This document shows positions 36,104 through 47,625 of a stretch of 64,000 bases of DNA, piece by piece. The stretch's first letter is position 1. Each line of letters begins with the position of its first letter. Source of the DNA: Chimonanthus salicifolius (taxonomy: Eukaryota; Streptophyta; Magnoliopsida; Laurales; Calycanthaceae); contig CM023540.1 of NCBI GenBank assembly GCA_013350335.1, positions 31,661,175 to 31,725,174 of the forward strand. The letters are read 5' to 3'. A program made the position numbers and the translations under genes. The notes beneath the pieces were generated by a model. The model searched no databases. It saw nothing but the letters and a program-made list of their open reading frames with translations, and was not told where the DNA came from.

Positions 36104-38029
36104 CACCTTGCCACAATTTTCAATCACTCAGGCCTAAACTCATCATTTTTACGCTGGTACAAGGAACAGACTCCAGACAGCATCACATACTGGCAAATGA
36201 GTTGGCTACCTGCATCAGTGAATGCATGCCCTGATGTTTGTGTATTGTAAGTGTAAATTTGGCTTGTATAGTGAAGTGGGTTAACATGTATCTGTGTGTA
36301 GTTTTGTTTTTATTTTATTTTTATAAAGCTTCTAGTCACGAGAGCTTGCAATTTTTGTCTTTTGGGGTTGAAGGGTGGTTGATGTTGTTATTTTAGTGAC
36401 CAAGTACACAATTTTTTTTTTTATAAGAGCTAAGCCTTTGAAACTCTAGAGATGCCTGAGATGATCTAAAATAGGACTCATTGAATCATTCTAGTCTTTG
36501 ATGAAAATCAAATTATCATCAATTCAATTGTGAGAATGCATTAACTCGATATCATTAAAGTTGAATTTAAATATTATAAAGAAAATAAAATTTTAACCTG
36601 ACATAACTTAGCTTATGAATTTTTAGATTAGATCAAGGTCAGGCCACTTGGGTTCACTATTTATCACATAATATTACAAATTTTAAGTAAAACATAAGTT
36701 CAACTAAATATATAATATTATAAATCTTTTTTATCTAATTCAGATCATTGTCATCATTTAGAATTTAGTGCCATCAATTTACAACCTATGTTTTACTCCA
36801 TTTGATAATAATTTTTTTTCATTGATGAATAATTGTAGAAACTATTTTATTGCGTCAAATGATTAAAAAAAAAATGATAACCAAGAAAAAATATAGATTT
36901 CATTTTTTTATAGAAAAGAAATCATCAAAAAACCAAATTTTATAATTTAATGGTGGTGAATTTTGTAGTTCTACTAATTTCCATTTTAGATGTTTACTTG
37001 ATGACCATAACCCATGAGTCTTCTGAGAATCAAAACTCAAAAAAAAATTCATTGAATTTCTGAACTTATTTCTTAAGAGTTAAAACAATACTAACTATTT
37101 GTTTGACTTAAACACAGTAAAGTGGAGTTGAATTCCATGGAATTTTACCAAGTTTTTATCAGTACATAGTAGTATAGTACTGTTACGTTACTGAATACTG
37201 ACAAGGGCAAAATTACAAAAAAGAAAACGTTTCGGTGCATAGTTTAATGTGGAGATTGCTAAATAAATTTATTATTTATTATTATATTTAGATCCAACCT
37301 TGGTTGATATCTATTTCATATATATCATTATCATTAAATTAACTATGATAAAAATATTTGTTAAATGATTTATTTTATCATAAAAGATGAGGGTTATGAT
37401 TATTCAATAGATCTCAGTTTTGGTAGCTTGATATTACAGATGATATATTTATTCATTGAATATTTTCAATCATAAAGTGAGATCCACCCCCATAGAATTA
37501 TCTATAATTTAATTTAGTGTGATTAATGGACCTCCAAAAAATGGTGCATACAATAAAAATTATGATTAGTTAGGAAACAACTTCATTTAATAATCAAAAT
37601 TGAGGTTGTGCACTCGGACTCTCTTTAAAGACAACACTGAATGAGTTAAAAATAAGTGTTTTTTTTTTTTTTCCCTTCTATTTTACCATTCATCTTTTAA
37701 TTTCTCAAAAACAAAATCACGAGCAAAATGAAAAACCTTTCATTTTTATATGACACACTGTCCTTTTTAAGAAAAAATACCGGTGTACAAATCAAAATCA
37801 TCAAATGGAACGCCCTCCTATTTAAGGAGATTGCTTATTAGAACTTTTAATGGGCTGTGATTTTATGCCTTATAAATTTTGGTTATTACAAGATGTTAAT
37901 TTTTCAGTGTATATACAAAGCTAGAAAAGAAGTCTTCTATCCTATCCAACTATATGTGTTATAACTTATAATGAATATACAATCTCTCAAAAAGATGACC
38001 TTATATTAACTTTTTTTTTAAAAAAAATT

Positions 38030-38165
38030 ACGTGGAAAATCACGGGATATCGAGCATAAAACCCCTACGGATGAGTCTATTACCCCTAAAATACACAAAG
38101 ATTAAGTCATGGAAGTTCGAACCCACAACCTCTTGCTTCTTGAAGAGGCAACCAATTGAGTTAAA
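38030..38165 (-). repeat. tRNA-derived SINE, family 1, copy A
   Basis: Reading the minus strand, tRNA-like words (gaggttgtgggttcgaact) precede a body ending in gatatcccgtgattttccacgt and a poly(A) tail, seen here as the T/A run at 38010-38030. It matches copy B (38822-39005) block by block, with more divergence. Confidence 0.65.
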
Positions 38166-38764
38166 AAGGGAAAAAAGTAATAAATTGAAAAAAACAATTG
38201 AAGTTTTGTGGATAAATGGAAAAAATGGCAGTAGTTATATATATAAATATATTGCAAATGGTGCCCCTAATAATACTCAAAGGACATTCAAGATGAAGGA
38301 TAAATAGACAGTAGAGAAAATAAGGTTTACAAGTTAGGATAAAGACGCAGTCCAAGTGAGTAAGCCGAAAGAAAGAGGGTAGAAGGATAGAGAGATTAAT
38401 AAAAAAGAATTAAAAGAGAAATATTGGTAGTTAGCTTATGAAAAATAATTTGTTAAATTCTGATAAAATAAATGTCTTTATAAGAATGACGATGAATAAA
38501 AAGAAAAGCATCTGTATATCAATTAAATGACAGAATAGCTACATGCACATTGTTTCTTCAAACCTTTGGAATAGACAGAGATTTGGGATGAAAGGAAAGA
38601 AAGGAAAAAAAAAAAAGAAGAAATGTTTAATTATCAATTAAACCCTAGACTACCAAGAAAATCAAGTTTGTTAGAAATATTATATATAAATGCAACACAC
38701 GTTGTTGAAATGTGCAATATAAAACTCAAGAGTTAACATTATTTGCATTAGAACTCTCATCTTC

Positions 38765-38820
38765 ATTCGAGCTCCCATGACCTAATCTTGATGTACCTTG
38801 AGGGTAGTGAGCTCATTTAT
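38765..38820 (+). repeat. SINE family 1 partial copy
   Basis: catgacctaatcttgatgtac..gtagtgagctcattta corresponds to the middle of the family body (compare 58690-58740: catggcctaatcttggtgtgccc). It lies tail-to-tail with copy B. Confidence 0.5.
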
Positions 38821-38821
38821 G

Positions 38822-39005
38822 GAATTTTTTTTTTTTTGAATTTACGTGTGGAAAACCGCAGGATATCTAGTGTAAAATCCCCACGAGTGAGTCCACTATT
38901 CCTAGGACACACCAAGGTTAGACCATGATGGTTTGAACCCGCAACCTCGTGCTTTCTAAGGCGGAAGGCAACCCGTTGAACTACACCCATGTAGTTTCCC
39001 ACACG
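38822..39005 (-). repeat. tRNA-derived SINE, family 1, best copy
   Basis: On the minus strand: TAGTTCAACGGGTTGCC (RNA polymerase III A-box-like), then GCGGGTTCAAACC (B-box-like) about 35 bases later, then a tRNA-unrelated body (ttggtgtgtcctaggaatagtggac..cctgcggttttccacacgtaaattc) and an A-rich tail (the T run at 38825-38837). This is the classic layout of a tRNA-derived SINE. The 61-codon minus frame across it is not a gene. Confidence 0.8.
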
Positions 39006-39199
39006 TCAATCCAAAAAACTCTCATTTTCATTAAAAATAAATAGAACGGAAATATTTCTTTCATTTACTAGATTTTTCATCTTTTATGAATAATGAATTT
39101 TTTGAAAAAAAAAGAGAAGAATCTCATGTTTCTCCTGTTGACAAAAAAAACTTATTTGTAAATCGTAAACAAAGAAAGAAGAGTCTCTTATGAGAGAAT

Positions 39200-39642
39200 C
39201 ATTTTCCATCTGAAAAATGATGAAGAGTCGTCAGAGAGAGAGAGAGAGTTGGGTAATCCATGTTGAAGAAGGAGAGCACGTGCAAGTGATTCAACTCGTT
39301 TGATGGAGCCGTTGCAGGTGCCCTGCTTCTCCAACAAGGCTTACCCACCCTTAAGCACCTGCCCACAATCCAAACACATTGACAAAGAAGGAAAGAGGTG
39401 TATTTATTCAAGGAGGAAAGGATATACAGAGAGAGACATATTGGTGAGGGGGGGATTGTTGGGGTATGAACGAGTCCTACATCCCTAAGAGGGAGAAAAA
39501 AATATAAGGACTTATATGGAGCTGAATATCTCCACTTATCAAACTAGTCTTTTAGATTTTGGGAAGAGGTGTATTCATACAGAGAGGGAGGGAGAGAGAC
39601 ACAGTTCCTTATAAAGGAGAAGGCAAGAGGTGTATTTATAGA

Positions 39643-39690
<48 letters not shown>

Positions 39691-39800
39691 AAGAACAAGG
39701 AATAATAGAGAGAGTAGTGGGATGGGTGTGGGGAAATGTAAAAAGAGAATCACCTTTGTCGCTCTGAAGACAAACATAAGCTTAAAAACTCATCAAACAC
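39200..39800. repeat. GA microsatellite with repeated GAGGTGTATTTAT motifs
   Basis: A perfect (GA)n tract lies at about 39645-39685, with shorter ones at 39236 and 39583. The phrase AAGAGGTGTATT(T/C)AT recurs at 39395, 39566 and 39628; its reverse complement includes ATAAATACACCTCTT. No gene could be assigned. The ORFs here follow the repeat. Confidence 0.7.
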
Positions 39801-42145
39801 ACTTCAAAATGAAGGAAAAACCAAACAATTTCCATGCCTTGTTTCTTTCCCTTTGTCCTTAGCACTTGAAAGTCACCTTTCCAAACAGCTCTTTCATCAT
39901 CCCATGCTTGAAGCAGTGGTTTCCATATTAAGTCATTTGTTGTGTTGTAGTTTTTTAATTTTATTGTCTATTTCAATTTAGATGAATTTAAATAAGTATA
40001 TCTTTTATTTTTTACACAACTAACAATTTTAATCTAGTTAAAACAATAAATAGCTATTATCATAAAATTAGTGGAAACAAAGATCGATTTGTCACATTAA
40101 TAATAAAAAAAAAAATGATGTCTAACTCTTTATCTTTGCTTTAGTTTGAAGCATAAATATGGTAAAAGTATATAGTTGCTAATTCTAACTCTTTATGATG
40201 AAAATATGATGCCAAAAAAGCTGCCTAAAATGCTTGATTCCATCCTTGGTTTTGTATTTGTCTCTTTCTTCTTTCTAAGCCACATAGAGGCTTATGAAAT
40301 ATCATTGTTGGTGGAGTTTTGGGTCCCATCACATTCATGTGTGGTCCATCAAATTATTGGTGTGGCAATGAGCATCCACATTCATAGATTTCAGCACCTA
40401 AGTGGACTGTCCACTTGGTCATTTGCCATTTAAAATCTAAAGTCCACGCAACACTCATTATTTGCCACATTGAGAAAAAAAAATATTTTGCATGTGTAGA
40501 AATTGGTGAGATAATTTGCCCCACTGGGTGCTTGTGGGTTATAAGAACTAAAATCTAGAATTAATAATTGAATTCTGCTGTAAAATCTCTTAGAATGTAA
40601 CTTATAAGACGAGTAGGAGGAGCAAAATGTTAATGAGGTGATAAAGAGAGTGTCCTATCCTAGAAATGATTTTTTAAAATAATTATATGGAGCGAAGTGT
40701 TGGATAACAAAGAAAAATAAATAAATAAACTTAGGGTGATAGAAATGTGCATGCCACATTAGGGGTGGTCACTTTACACGGAGTTTTTCAAACTGTCCAC
40801 TCTACCGAAAGCATTTTTAAAAAAAAAGAATGTAAAAAATCGGTTCACCTACCGGTTCACTTTCATTTTATCTAAGTGAGACTGTTTTTTTTTCATACAG
40901 AACAACAAATTAGCTTACTGACCGGTTCACTGACACTCATTTTTTTTTTTTTTTTTTAAATGCTTTCGTATTGTAGGGATGAAAGGTAAAGTGAAAAATC
41001 CACGAAAATCCGTGTCTCCTAAAAAACTTTACTTATGTTAGGATGCCACCCTACATTCGATAGGTAAATTAACTCTAAATGATAGAGATAAAATGACTGC
41101 ATCATGATAATTTAAAAATAACTCTAATAGAAGACCAATCGAGAGAAATGAGGTGGTGTGAGTATATAAGTAGGAGATCAAAGACTTCTCCATTTACAAA
41201 ATTGAGAGACTTCAATTTGTAGGTATAAAAAGGCAAGGTAAATTACTGAAAATGTAAAAAGAAGAAATAAAGAAAATGATTTTTCAACTCATATTCTGTC
41301 GTCACTTGATCTATTTTTACCCTAGTCAAGCAAGCAGTGATGTGATAGGAGATCTTTTACTTTTAAAGAGGGAGATGTAGATTCCATGTTTAATGATAGG
41401 TTTATATTAAAAATTCTACATTATTAAAAAATTAGATAAATTACTAATATATAAATATTGATGCTATTTTTATTTTTTTGAATTTATAGTCTAAAATTCA
41501 TCTATTGAACAAACATAGTCATTTCTTTTTTTCAAATTTAATGAAAATCATTAAATAAATATTTTTTATATATTATAATCGATCTAATGATGAGAATATA
41601 TAAATAGATATTAAATAAATTAAATTTAAATTTAAAGGAGAAAAATGATTTTATTTTATCATAAAGTAGGGCCTCATATGGGTCTGTATGTCTGACAGTA
41701 TTAAACGTGGGACTTTTGGTAGTTTTATTTTGCTTAAAATGCAAGGCAAAAATAATTACAATGGACCTAACCTTCCTTTTCATGCAAACCCATCCAACTG
41801 CTTTCCTTTATTTATTTATTTATTTTTGTCTTTTCCTTTCTCTGTTCCTGATGGTGAAGACATGAAAGAATTGATTGATGTGGTCTATCTTTTTATTAAC
41901 ATTGGACACTCTTTTATAATAAATGAATATATTTTATTTAGCTTTTATTTCATTAATAATAAATTAACGGAGAAAAGAGTAAAATGGAAAATAATAATGA
42001 TGTTTAATATTAATAAAAATATTGGTGTCCCATCAATTCTAATAAAAAAATGATATTAGCTTTAGTTTGCCCTCAGACGAAATCATTACATTATATGCAT
42101 TGAGTACCTAATTAATACTCGAAGCACGTGTAAATTTTTTTACCC

Positions 42146-42532
42146 ATGTATACAGATAATTTTGGAAAGAGTGATTCTTTGGAGAATGTGAATCAAACTG
42201 AAAACTCTCACTTCCTTAAACGAGTTTCTGGTGATTACTCCAACTCCATTGAATTGTATACATCTTCTAGTATCTCAAACAAGAGAAGATACAAAAATTT
42301 GATATCAAAGATTTTGATTCACAGAAGAAGTTTATTAGAGTCAATCCAAGCCAGGTGTAAAAAAAATGGTAGGATCGAGATCTTGGGTCCACGAATATCG
42401 GCTGATATGTATTGTATCAGCCGAGATCTCGGTCCCCTGATCCAAGCAAAAGCCACAAATAATCCTTTTTTTTTTTTCTGCAATTTCTATTGCTTTAATT
42501 TGAATTACAAGATTTCAAGCGATATTTATTAA
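42146..42532 (+). other. Unrecognised 128-codon open frame with internal hairpin
   Basis: An ATG-to-stop frame in AT-rich intergenic DNA. The product is Ser/Asn/Lys-rich (contains SNKRRYKNLISKILIHRRS) and I could not place it in any family. Its 3' part overlaps an inverted repeat, GGCTGATA-7nt-TATCAGCC at 42398-42420. There is no promoter, splice context or domain evidence for a gene; it may be chance or an organelle- or TE-derived scrap. Confidence 0.2.
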
Positions 42533-42989
42533 TAACTTAGGTTTGTGATAATTTAAAAATAAATATAGTTGTTGTAAAATAAATATGCTTGGTACAAAGA
42601 AGATAGATCCAATTAAATCTCTGTAACACCACCTAACATTTTAATATTAACATTGATATGTGGGGCACTTCAACTGTGACTATTTCTAGTAGCAGTATGG
42701 TAGGTAAAATGTAAATGAGAGTAGCTAAGTCGAAGTAGGCTCAATTTAACTATGGTATAAATGTTTGTCGAATAAAAGTTGAGCTAAATTTAGTCCATGT
42801 AAGGTGGAGTTGAGTTCAAGCTGAACTCATCAAAATATGGTTAAGTTAGAGATGAAATTTTCAGCATTTAAATAGACATCAGAGACAAATTTTTTGCTTA
42901 AAAATCAAATTAAAGGTCTAGAGTCAGGAATCCGCTCAAGGAAGCCAAAAAGGCAGTGTTTTTTCCATTTACAATTCAATGTTATCTTA

Positions 42990-43050
42990 TTATTATCGTC
43001 ATTAAAGCCGTTATCCCATCTACCAATGAATCTAAATATTTATCCAAACT
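42990..43050 (-). mobile_element. RTE-like LINE tail scrap
   Basis: ttattattatcgtcattaaagccgttatcccat resembles the other minus-strand LINE 3' ends (TCATCATC..AAGCC.TTATCCC). Very short. Confidence 0.35.
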
Positions 43051-43189
43051 GTGAGGGCCGTGTTTGGCCCTAGTGGCGAGGTCTGCTGGGCTGGGCCGGT
43101 TCAATATTGGAGGCTCAAATACTGAAAACTAGGTTCAGCTGGTGTGATTCTCAGGATTTTGACCAGGCCCAAGCTTGGAACCCCAAAAA

Positions 43190-43480
43190 AGGCTGGAGAT
43201 GGATGGCGACAAAGTGCCTAGGCCCTATGGGGCTTACAAAAGTGGAGTCCAATGCATATAAATAGATGTGTTTGAAAGGTATATTTAAAATGAGGACCAA
43301 GTTTTTGGATTCAAAAAGTCATGATTTTCAAGATTCACAGATCAATGGTGCAGGTGGGACCAATTTTAGATGGATTTTTATTTTTTAATCAAAGAGTTTG
43401 ATCTAATGGGATTCAAATTGGGTAGAGAACCATTTCATGGGGTAGATCGGTGCGAGGAGAAGAAAATTTGTTTGCCGGGC
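43190..43480 (+). repeat. Dispersed repeat family 3 copy
   Basis: Shares ordered words with 63560-63880 and 52360-52620: gtttgaaaggtatatt, aaaagtcatgattttcaa, gggaccaattttagatggattt, tctaatgggattcaaattgggtagagaacc. No coding sequence and no terminal repeats found. Confidence 0.5.
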
Positions 43481-44165
43481 CGAAATAACACAGGAGGCTC
43501 AAAGTGAGCAAATTTCCCAGGTGAATCATTTCTACATGATTACATATTGGATCCAAGCTCATTTCAGTTAGAATCACGGGTCCATATTACACTGTTCCAG
43601 GTCTCACCATTTTTGTATGCAAAATTGGAGTCCATTGGCCCAATCCCCATGGCCTGAGACTCGGGCCCTGAGTGACAAGTAATGGGCTGATTTCCCGAAA
43701 TGCAAAATTTAACGGGCTCCTTGGCTACGTACTGTAAAAGCAACGAAACTGGACCTGGCCGAATTTGTTTTTAAAAAAAATAAGAAATTGGTATCTGAAA
43801 TGGGCTGAAATTACCACAATTTGGACCGATATTTATCAGCCTTATAAGGATAGTAAATATTAGATTTTGATGATATTTCAAACTGGGCCCAGCCTAAAAC
43901 AAGATTAATTCGATGTAAATCGAACTTAATTTTTACTGAAATTGATTTCATTAGCGAATTTCACGATGTGACAGTTTTTCAGTAAGATTTAAGTGTTTTT
44001 TTACTTTGAGATAAATCAATGATTATTTTCAGTTGAATTTCTGTTTGTCCAGAATTAGAGTGAAATTTTAATTAGCGTTGAAAATGAAAAAAAAAAAATC
44101 TAAAATACTTTTTAATTTTTTCGAAAACTATACTATTCAAATTCTATTTAAGTACACTGTGATAG

Positions 44166-44509
44166 TGTGATACCCCTACCCACTAATGTGGGAAAAGTCC
44201 CACATCGGTGGTGGAGGGGAAAAAAAATTGGGGGATGTAAGTGGCCAAGCCCCCTTGACCATGTGAGACGCGTTTGGGTGTTGGTCACGTGGGCGGCATG
44301 CCAGAACAAAACCCTGAGGGGGTGGACCCCAGAGGGGACAATATCTTGTCTGTGTGACTGTGTTACCAGAGAGACGCGTTTTGGGCCGGGCCACGTGGGC
44401 CCGGGCCGAGAAACAAAACCGTGCGGGTTTGAGCTGTGTGCGAGGCCCAAAGCGGACAATATCACACTGAGTCAAGCCCTCAGCCCTGAATTCGGGTCGA
44501 GTGGTTACA
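44166..44509 (+). repeat. TRIM left LTR
   Basis: Begins TGTGATACCCCTACCCACTA and ends GGGTCGAGTGGTTACA. Aligned by eye to the right LTR it differs by scattered substitutions and a few short indels. Confidence 0.88.
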
Positions 44510-44628
44510 AATATGGTATAGAGCCGAGGTTCTACACTCGGACTGTATGGGCCTATCATCCTTCCCTGGAGTTGTTGAACTGGACCGGAGTCGAGCCGGG
44601 GACGACTCGAGGCTTTAGGAGGGGTGAT

Positions 44629-44970
44629 TGTGATACCTCTACCCACCAATGTGGGAAAAGTCTCACATCGGTGGTGGAGGGGAAAAAAATTGGGGGATTT
44701 AAGTGGCCAAGCCCCCTTGACCATGTGAGACGCGTTTGGGTGTTGGCCACGTGGGTAGAATGCCATAACAAAACCCTGAGGGGGTGGACCCCAGAGGGGA
44801 TAATATATTGTCTATGTGACTGTGTTACCAGAGAGACGCATTTTGGGCTGGGCCACGTGGGCCGGGCCCAAATGCAAAACCGCGCGGGTTTGAACTGTGT
44901 GCGAGGCCCAAAGCGGATAATATCTTACTGAGTCAAGCCCTAAGCTTTTTATTCTGGTCGGGTCGTTATA
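44629..44970 (+). repeat. TRIM right LTR
   Basis: Begins TGTGATACCTCTACCCACCA directly after the polypurine tract and ends GGGTCGTTATA before the TACAC repeat. Its last dinucleotide is TA rather than the canonical CA seen in the left LTR. Confidence 0.88.
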
Positions 44971-45439
44971 TACACCGTAACTTGAGCTGAATCCTAATTT
45001 ACTAGTTTTCTTTAAATTAAAAATCTAAATAAACTTTAACACCAATCTTAATTGCAAACCTAAATCTTCCCACGTTGACTCACGTCTCGTTCAAGTGCCT
45101 AACTTCAATTATTTGCCAGACACGAAGAATCTTTTGGCGGATTTACTGAAATGCCACTACCTTCACTGATATTTGATGCATTAAAATCCGAGTTTAAAAT
45201 TTAGAAAATCACATGCCAATTTGTCGGAATTGATTTAATTTAATAATTGAGTCAGTTAACAAGTTTCATTAAATTTCTCTAAATCAAATAAAATAATTAA
45301 TTCAATGAGATTTTGATCCATTTTGGTGGAAATTACAACCCTACCATTTTAAGATTTTTATGATAGAACTCAATAAATATCGATAATTATATATCATTCC
45401 TCTCCTCAATTTGAAAAATATCTATTACATATTGTATTT

Positions 45440-45560
45440 ATCAGGAAGTGGAAAGTATTAGATTCGAGTCCCTATGGCTTTACCTGATGTGCCCTAAAGG
45501 TAATGGATATCACCTATGAGGATTTTAAACTACGTTTTCTACGATTTTCCACAGGTACAT
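45440..45560 (+). repeat. SINE family 1 copy (degenerate)
   Basis: gtattagattcgagtcc (B-box-like) is followed by tgatgtgccctaaaggtaatggat and ctacgattttccaca, matching the family 1 body and end in order. The A-box part is not clear. Confidence 0.5.
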
Positions 45561-46964
45561 TTAAAATATCTATTATATATTATATTTTTATCAATATTCT
45601 CCTCTGAGCTTGTTGCTCTTCACTTGGGCTTGAGGTTGCATCAAATAGATGAATTTGAGCTTAAACTTTTGAGAAAAAATGAGAATTATTATAAAAAAAA
45701 AATATAAATTTGATATTTTATTATTAAAACTATCTGGTCTAGTTTAAAAATATTTTTTAATCTGTACTTATTAAATTATCACTAGCAGGCCCACAAGGCC
45801 CCCATCTTAAATAATGTGGTTGCAGGCTTCTTAAAAGGTTTTGAGTAATAAAAGAAGAGGGCCACTGAAAAATTAGTATTATCATATGAAAAAGCTAAAG
45901 CAAAGTTCCATGTTGCTATCCACTACGTCTCTTTGTCAAAGATTCCATTCCTGCAACATCTCTCTTTCTCTGAGTTTTTCCTCCATCATCTTTGCACAAG
46001 TTCTCCTGTATCCTGTCTTACCCAGTTTAGGTAATCTGAGGGAGCAGGGCTGCACTCTGATAATCTTGTTTAGGTTTGACAGGTGTGGATAATATATTGG
46101 CCGTTGCGGACTATATGGCAATATAGTGTCTGTAATGGTTTTTTTTTTTTTTTTTCAAATCTAATTATTGAATCTAATATTTCAATTTAAGAATGGACAA
46201 AAACATTTAAATTTGATTATTCAAACTACAAACCCATATATCTGTTTAGATCATTCAACAAATGGATCACCTCACTTGGGAATAAATAATTTTGGATCAA
46301 TTGTACAATTGTACATGTTTGTTTATCCGATTAAAAATATGAGACATTTAAGTGTTTCAACAGGGAAAGTTTTGATTGAATTAAAGGGTAAAATTTATGA
46401 TTTAAAAATTGAGTCAAACCATCTGTTTGAAATTGAACTAATTTTTAACACAGTTTAGATCCTGAATTTTTGTCTAAAAACAATTGCTATTTTTTAATCT
46501 TATTATTATTTTTGTTATAGTATCATAGCTACAATATAATTTTTATATTTTAAATATTTTATTTGAATATTATAATATTTCTGTCATTATAATTTTATGT
46601 TTAGCTTCGTACTTCGTAGATCAAACAATCTGTAATGATTTAACTCAATAGTTCAAATTAATTAAATTAAATCATGATAAAAATAATTTAGTTGACTGCC
46701 TTGTGTTTAAAGGATAAAATCAAATAGTTTTAGCCCAATCATCTACACGTCACGGGAAAATGATGCGGACCACCTAATTGAGAAGTCTCGGAGACTACGA
46801 TAGGTATGAAGACGCCGTCGTCCTCTGTCGTTACTCTGGTTGCCAGCGACAAGGGCAGTACTGTAAATGTCTTCAACATCAGTGGCTAATGGCTATTCTC
46901 TACGTTTATGAGAAGATGAACACTTGCGAATTTATGGGATATCGCCCATTAAAAAGGGCGTCTT

Positions 46965-47005
46965 CACGTGACGCGCTCCATCACCTTATTTCTTAATGCC
47001 ACGTG
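46965..47005 (+). promoter_or_regulatory. Two G-box/ABRE-type CACGTG elements upstream of DRM1
   Basis: CACGTG at 46965-46970 (in TTCACGTGACGCG) and 47000-47005 (in GCCACGTGGCA). Both are palindromic G-boxes, bound in plants by bZIP and bHLH factors and common in abscisic-acid- and light-responsive promoters. They lie 620-660 bases before the DRM1 ATG. Function is inferred. Confidence 0.55.
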
Positions 47006-47549
47006 GCACCGATAAAGATCTTACACCTCCCATTTCATCAACCTTATCTTAAGAACGGAGGAGTCTGACCGTCTGTATTTTGGTATAATTAGGATATTTT
47101 TCTTAAAATATTAAATATATTTTCTATTTTAAATTTAATAAATTTTATAATTTAAACAATATTTATTATATTTATTTAAATATATTTTAAAAAATATAAT
47201 AATTTTTAATGTAAAGTCTAAAAGATAAATGGTTGAACTTAAAAAAAAAAATTTAATTTAATGAATTTTGAAACCTGTATTTGAACTTAGTCATTATTTT
47301 ACAGTTTCATATTAAAAATATGAAATAATAAATTTATATTTTTATAAATCTAAAAGAAAAAGTTAAAATAATAGCCTTATTTAAAAATCATATATTAGAA
47401 AAAATACAGCTAAGACAACACACAGATACCGACAAGATTAATCCGTACTACTTTATCGATCTGCCATGTTGCCGTCTGCGATCCAAAAACCAACGGTTGC
47501 GATTCTCCCAATATCTCGAGACATGTTCGAGGTATAACGCTCTTCCGTC

Positions 47550-47556
47550 TATAAAT
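47550..47556 (+). promoter_or_regulatory. DRM1 TATA box
   Basis: TATAAAT in CGTCTATAAATTTCTG, 70 bases before the DRM1 ATG, a normal plant spacing that leaves a leader of roughly 40-45 bases. Confidence 0.6.
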
Positions 47557-47625
47557 TTCTGTGTCCAAAACGACCTCCCTCCTTCTCGGACTTTCTACTT
47601 TGCAGAAGCAATTATTACCAGAATC

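Larger units (their letters stand above)
44158..44970 (+). mobile_element. TRIM (terminal-repeat retrotransposon in miniature), near complete
   Basis: Two direct repeats of about 343 bp (44166-44509 and 44629-44970), starting TGTGATACC and ending TTACA/TTATA, enclose only about 119 bp. The inside begins with TGGTATAGAGCC at 44514-44525, the primer-binding site for initiator Met tRNA (TGGTATCAGAGCC) with one base missing, and ends with a polypurine tract AGGAGGGGTGA at 44617-44627 directly before the second LTR. The 5-bp sequence TACAC flanks it at 44153-44157 and 44971-44975, a likely target-site duplication; with it the left end includes an extra TGTGATAG. No coding capacity; the 254- and 196-codon frames across it are spurious. 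The LTR phrase cccacatcggtggtggagggg is common in plant TRIM-like repeats. Confidence 0.9.
36104..47625. other. 11.5-kb gene-poor, AT-rich region between GCP4 and DRM1
   Basis: No gene was recognised. Contents: SINE copies at 38030, 38765, 38822 and 45440; a GA microsatellite at 39640-39685; an unrecognised 128-codon frame at 42146-42532; a LINE tail near 42990; a dispersed-repeat copy at 43190-43480; the TRIM element at 44158-44970; and the DRM1 promoter at the right end. The rest is unique-looking AT-rich sequence. Confidence 0.75.

Noticed and set aside
38817..39002. Minus-strand 61-codon protein
   Set aside because: The frame spans a SINE with A- and B-box-like motifs and a poly(A) tail.
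39569..39862. 97-codon Arg/Glu-repeat protein
   Set aside because: It is the translation of a (GA)n microsatellite.
44166..44510. Cassandra-type LTR with 5S rRNA promoter
   Set aside because: I could not find convincing 5S A/C-box sequence in the LTR, so I kept the general TRIM call.
44167..44931. 254-codon + frame and 196-codon - frame as genes
   Set aside because: Both cross two LTRs and the interior of the TRIM element. The product repeats itself because the LTRs do, and resembles no protein family.
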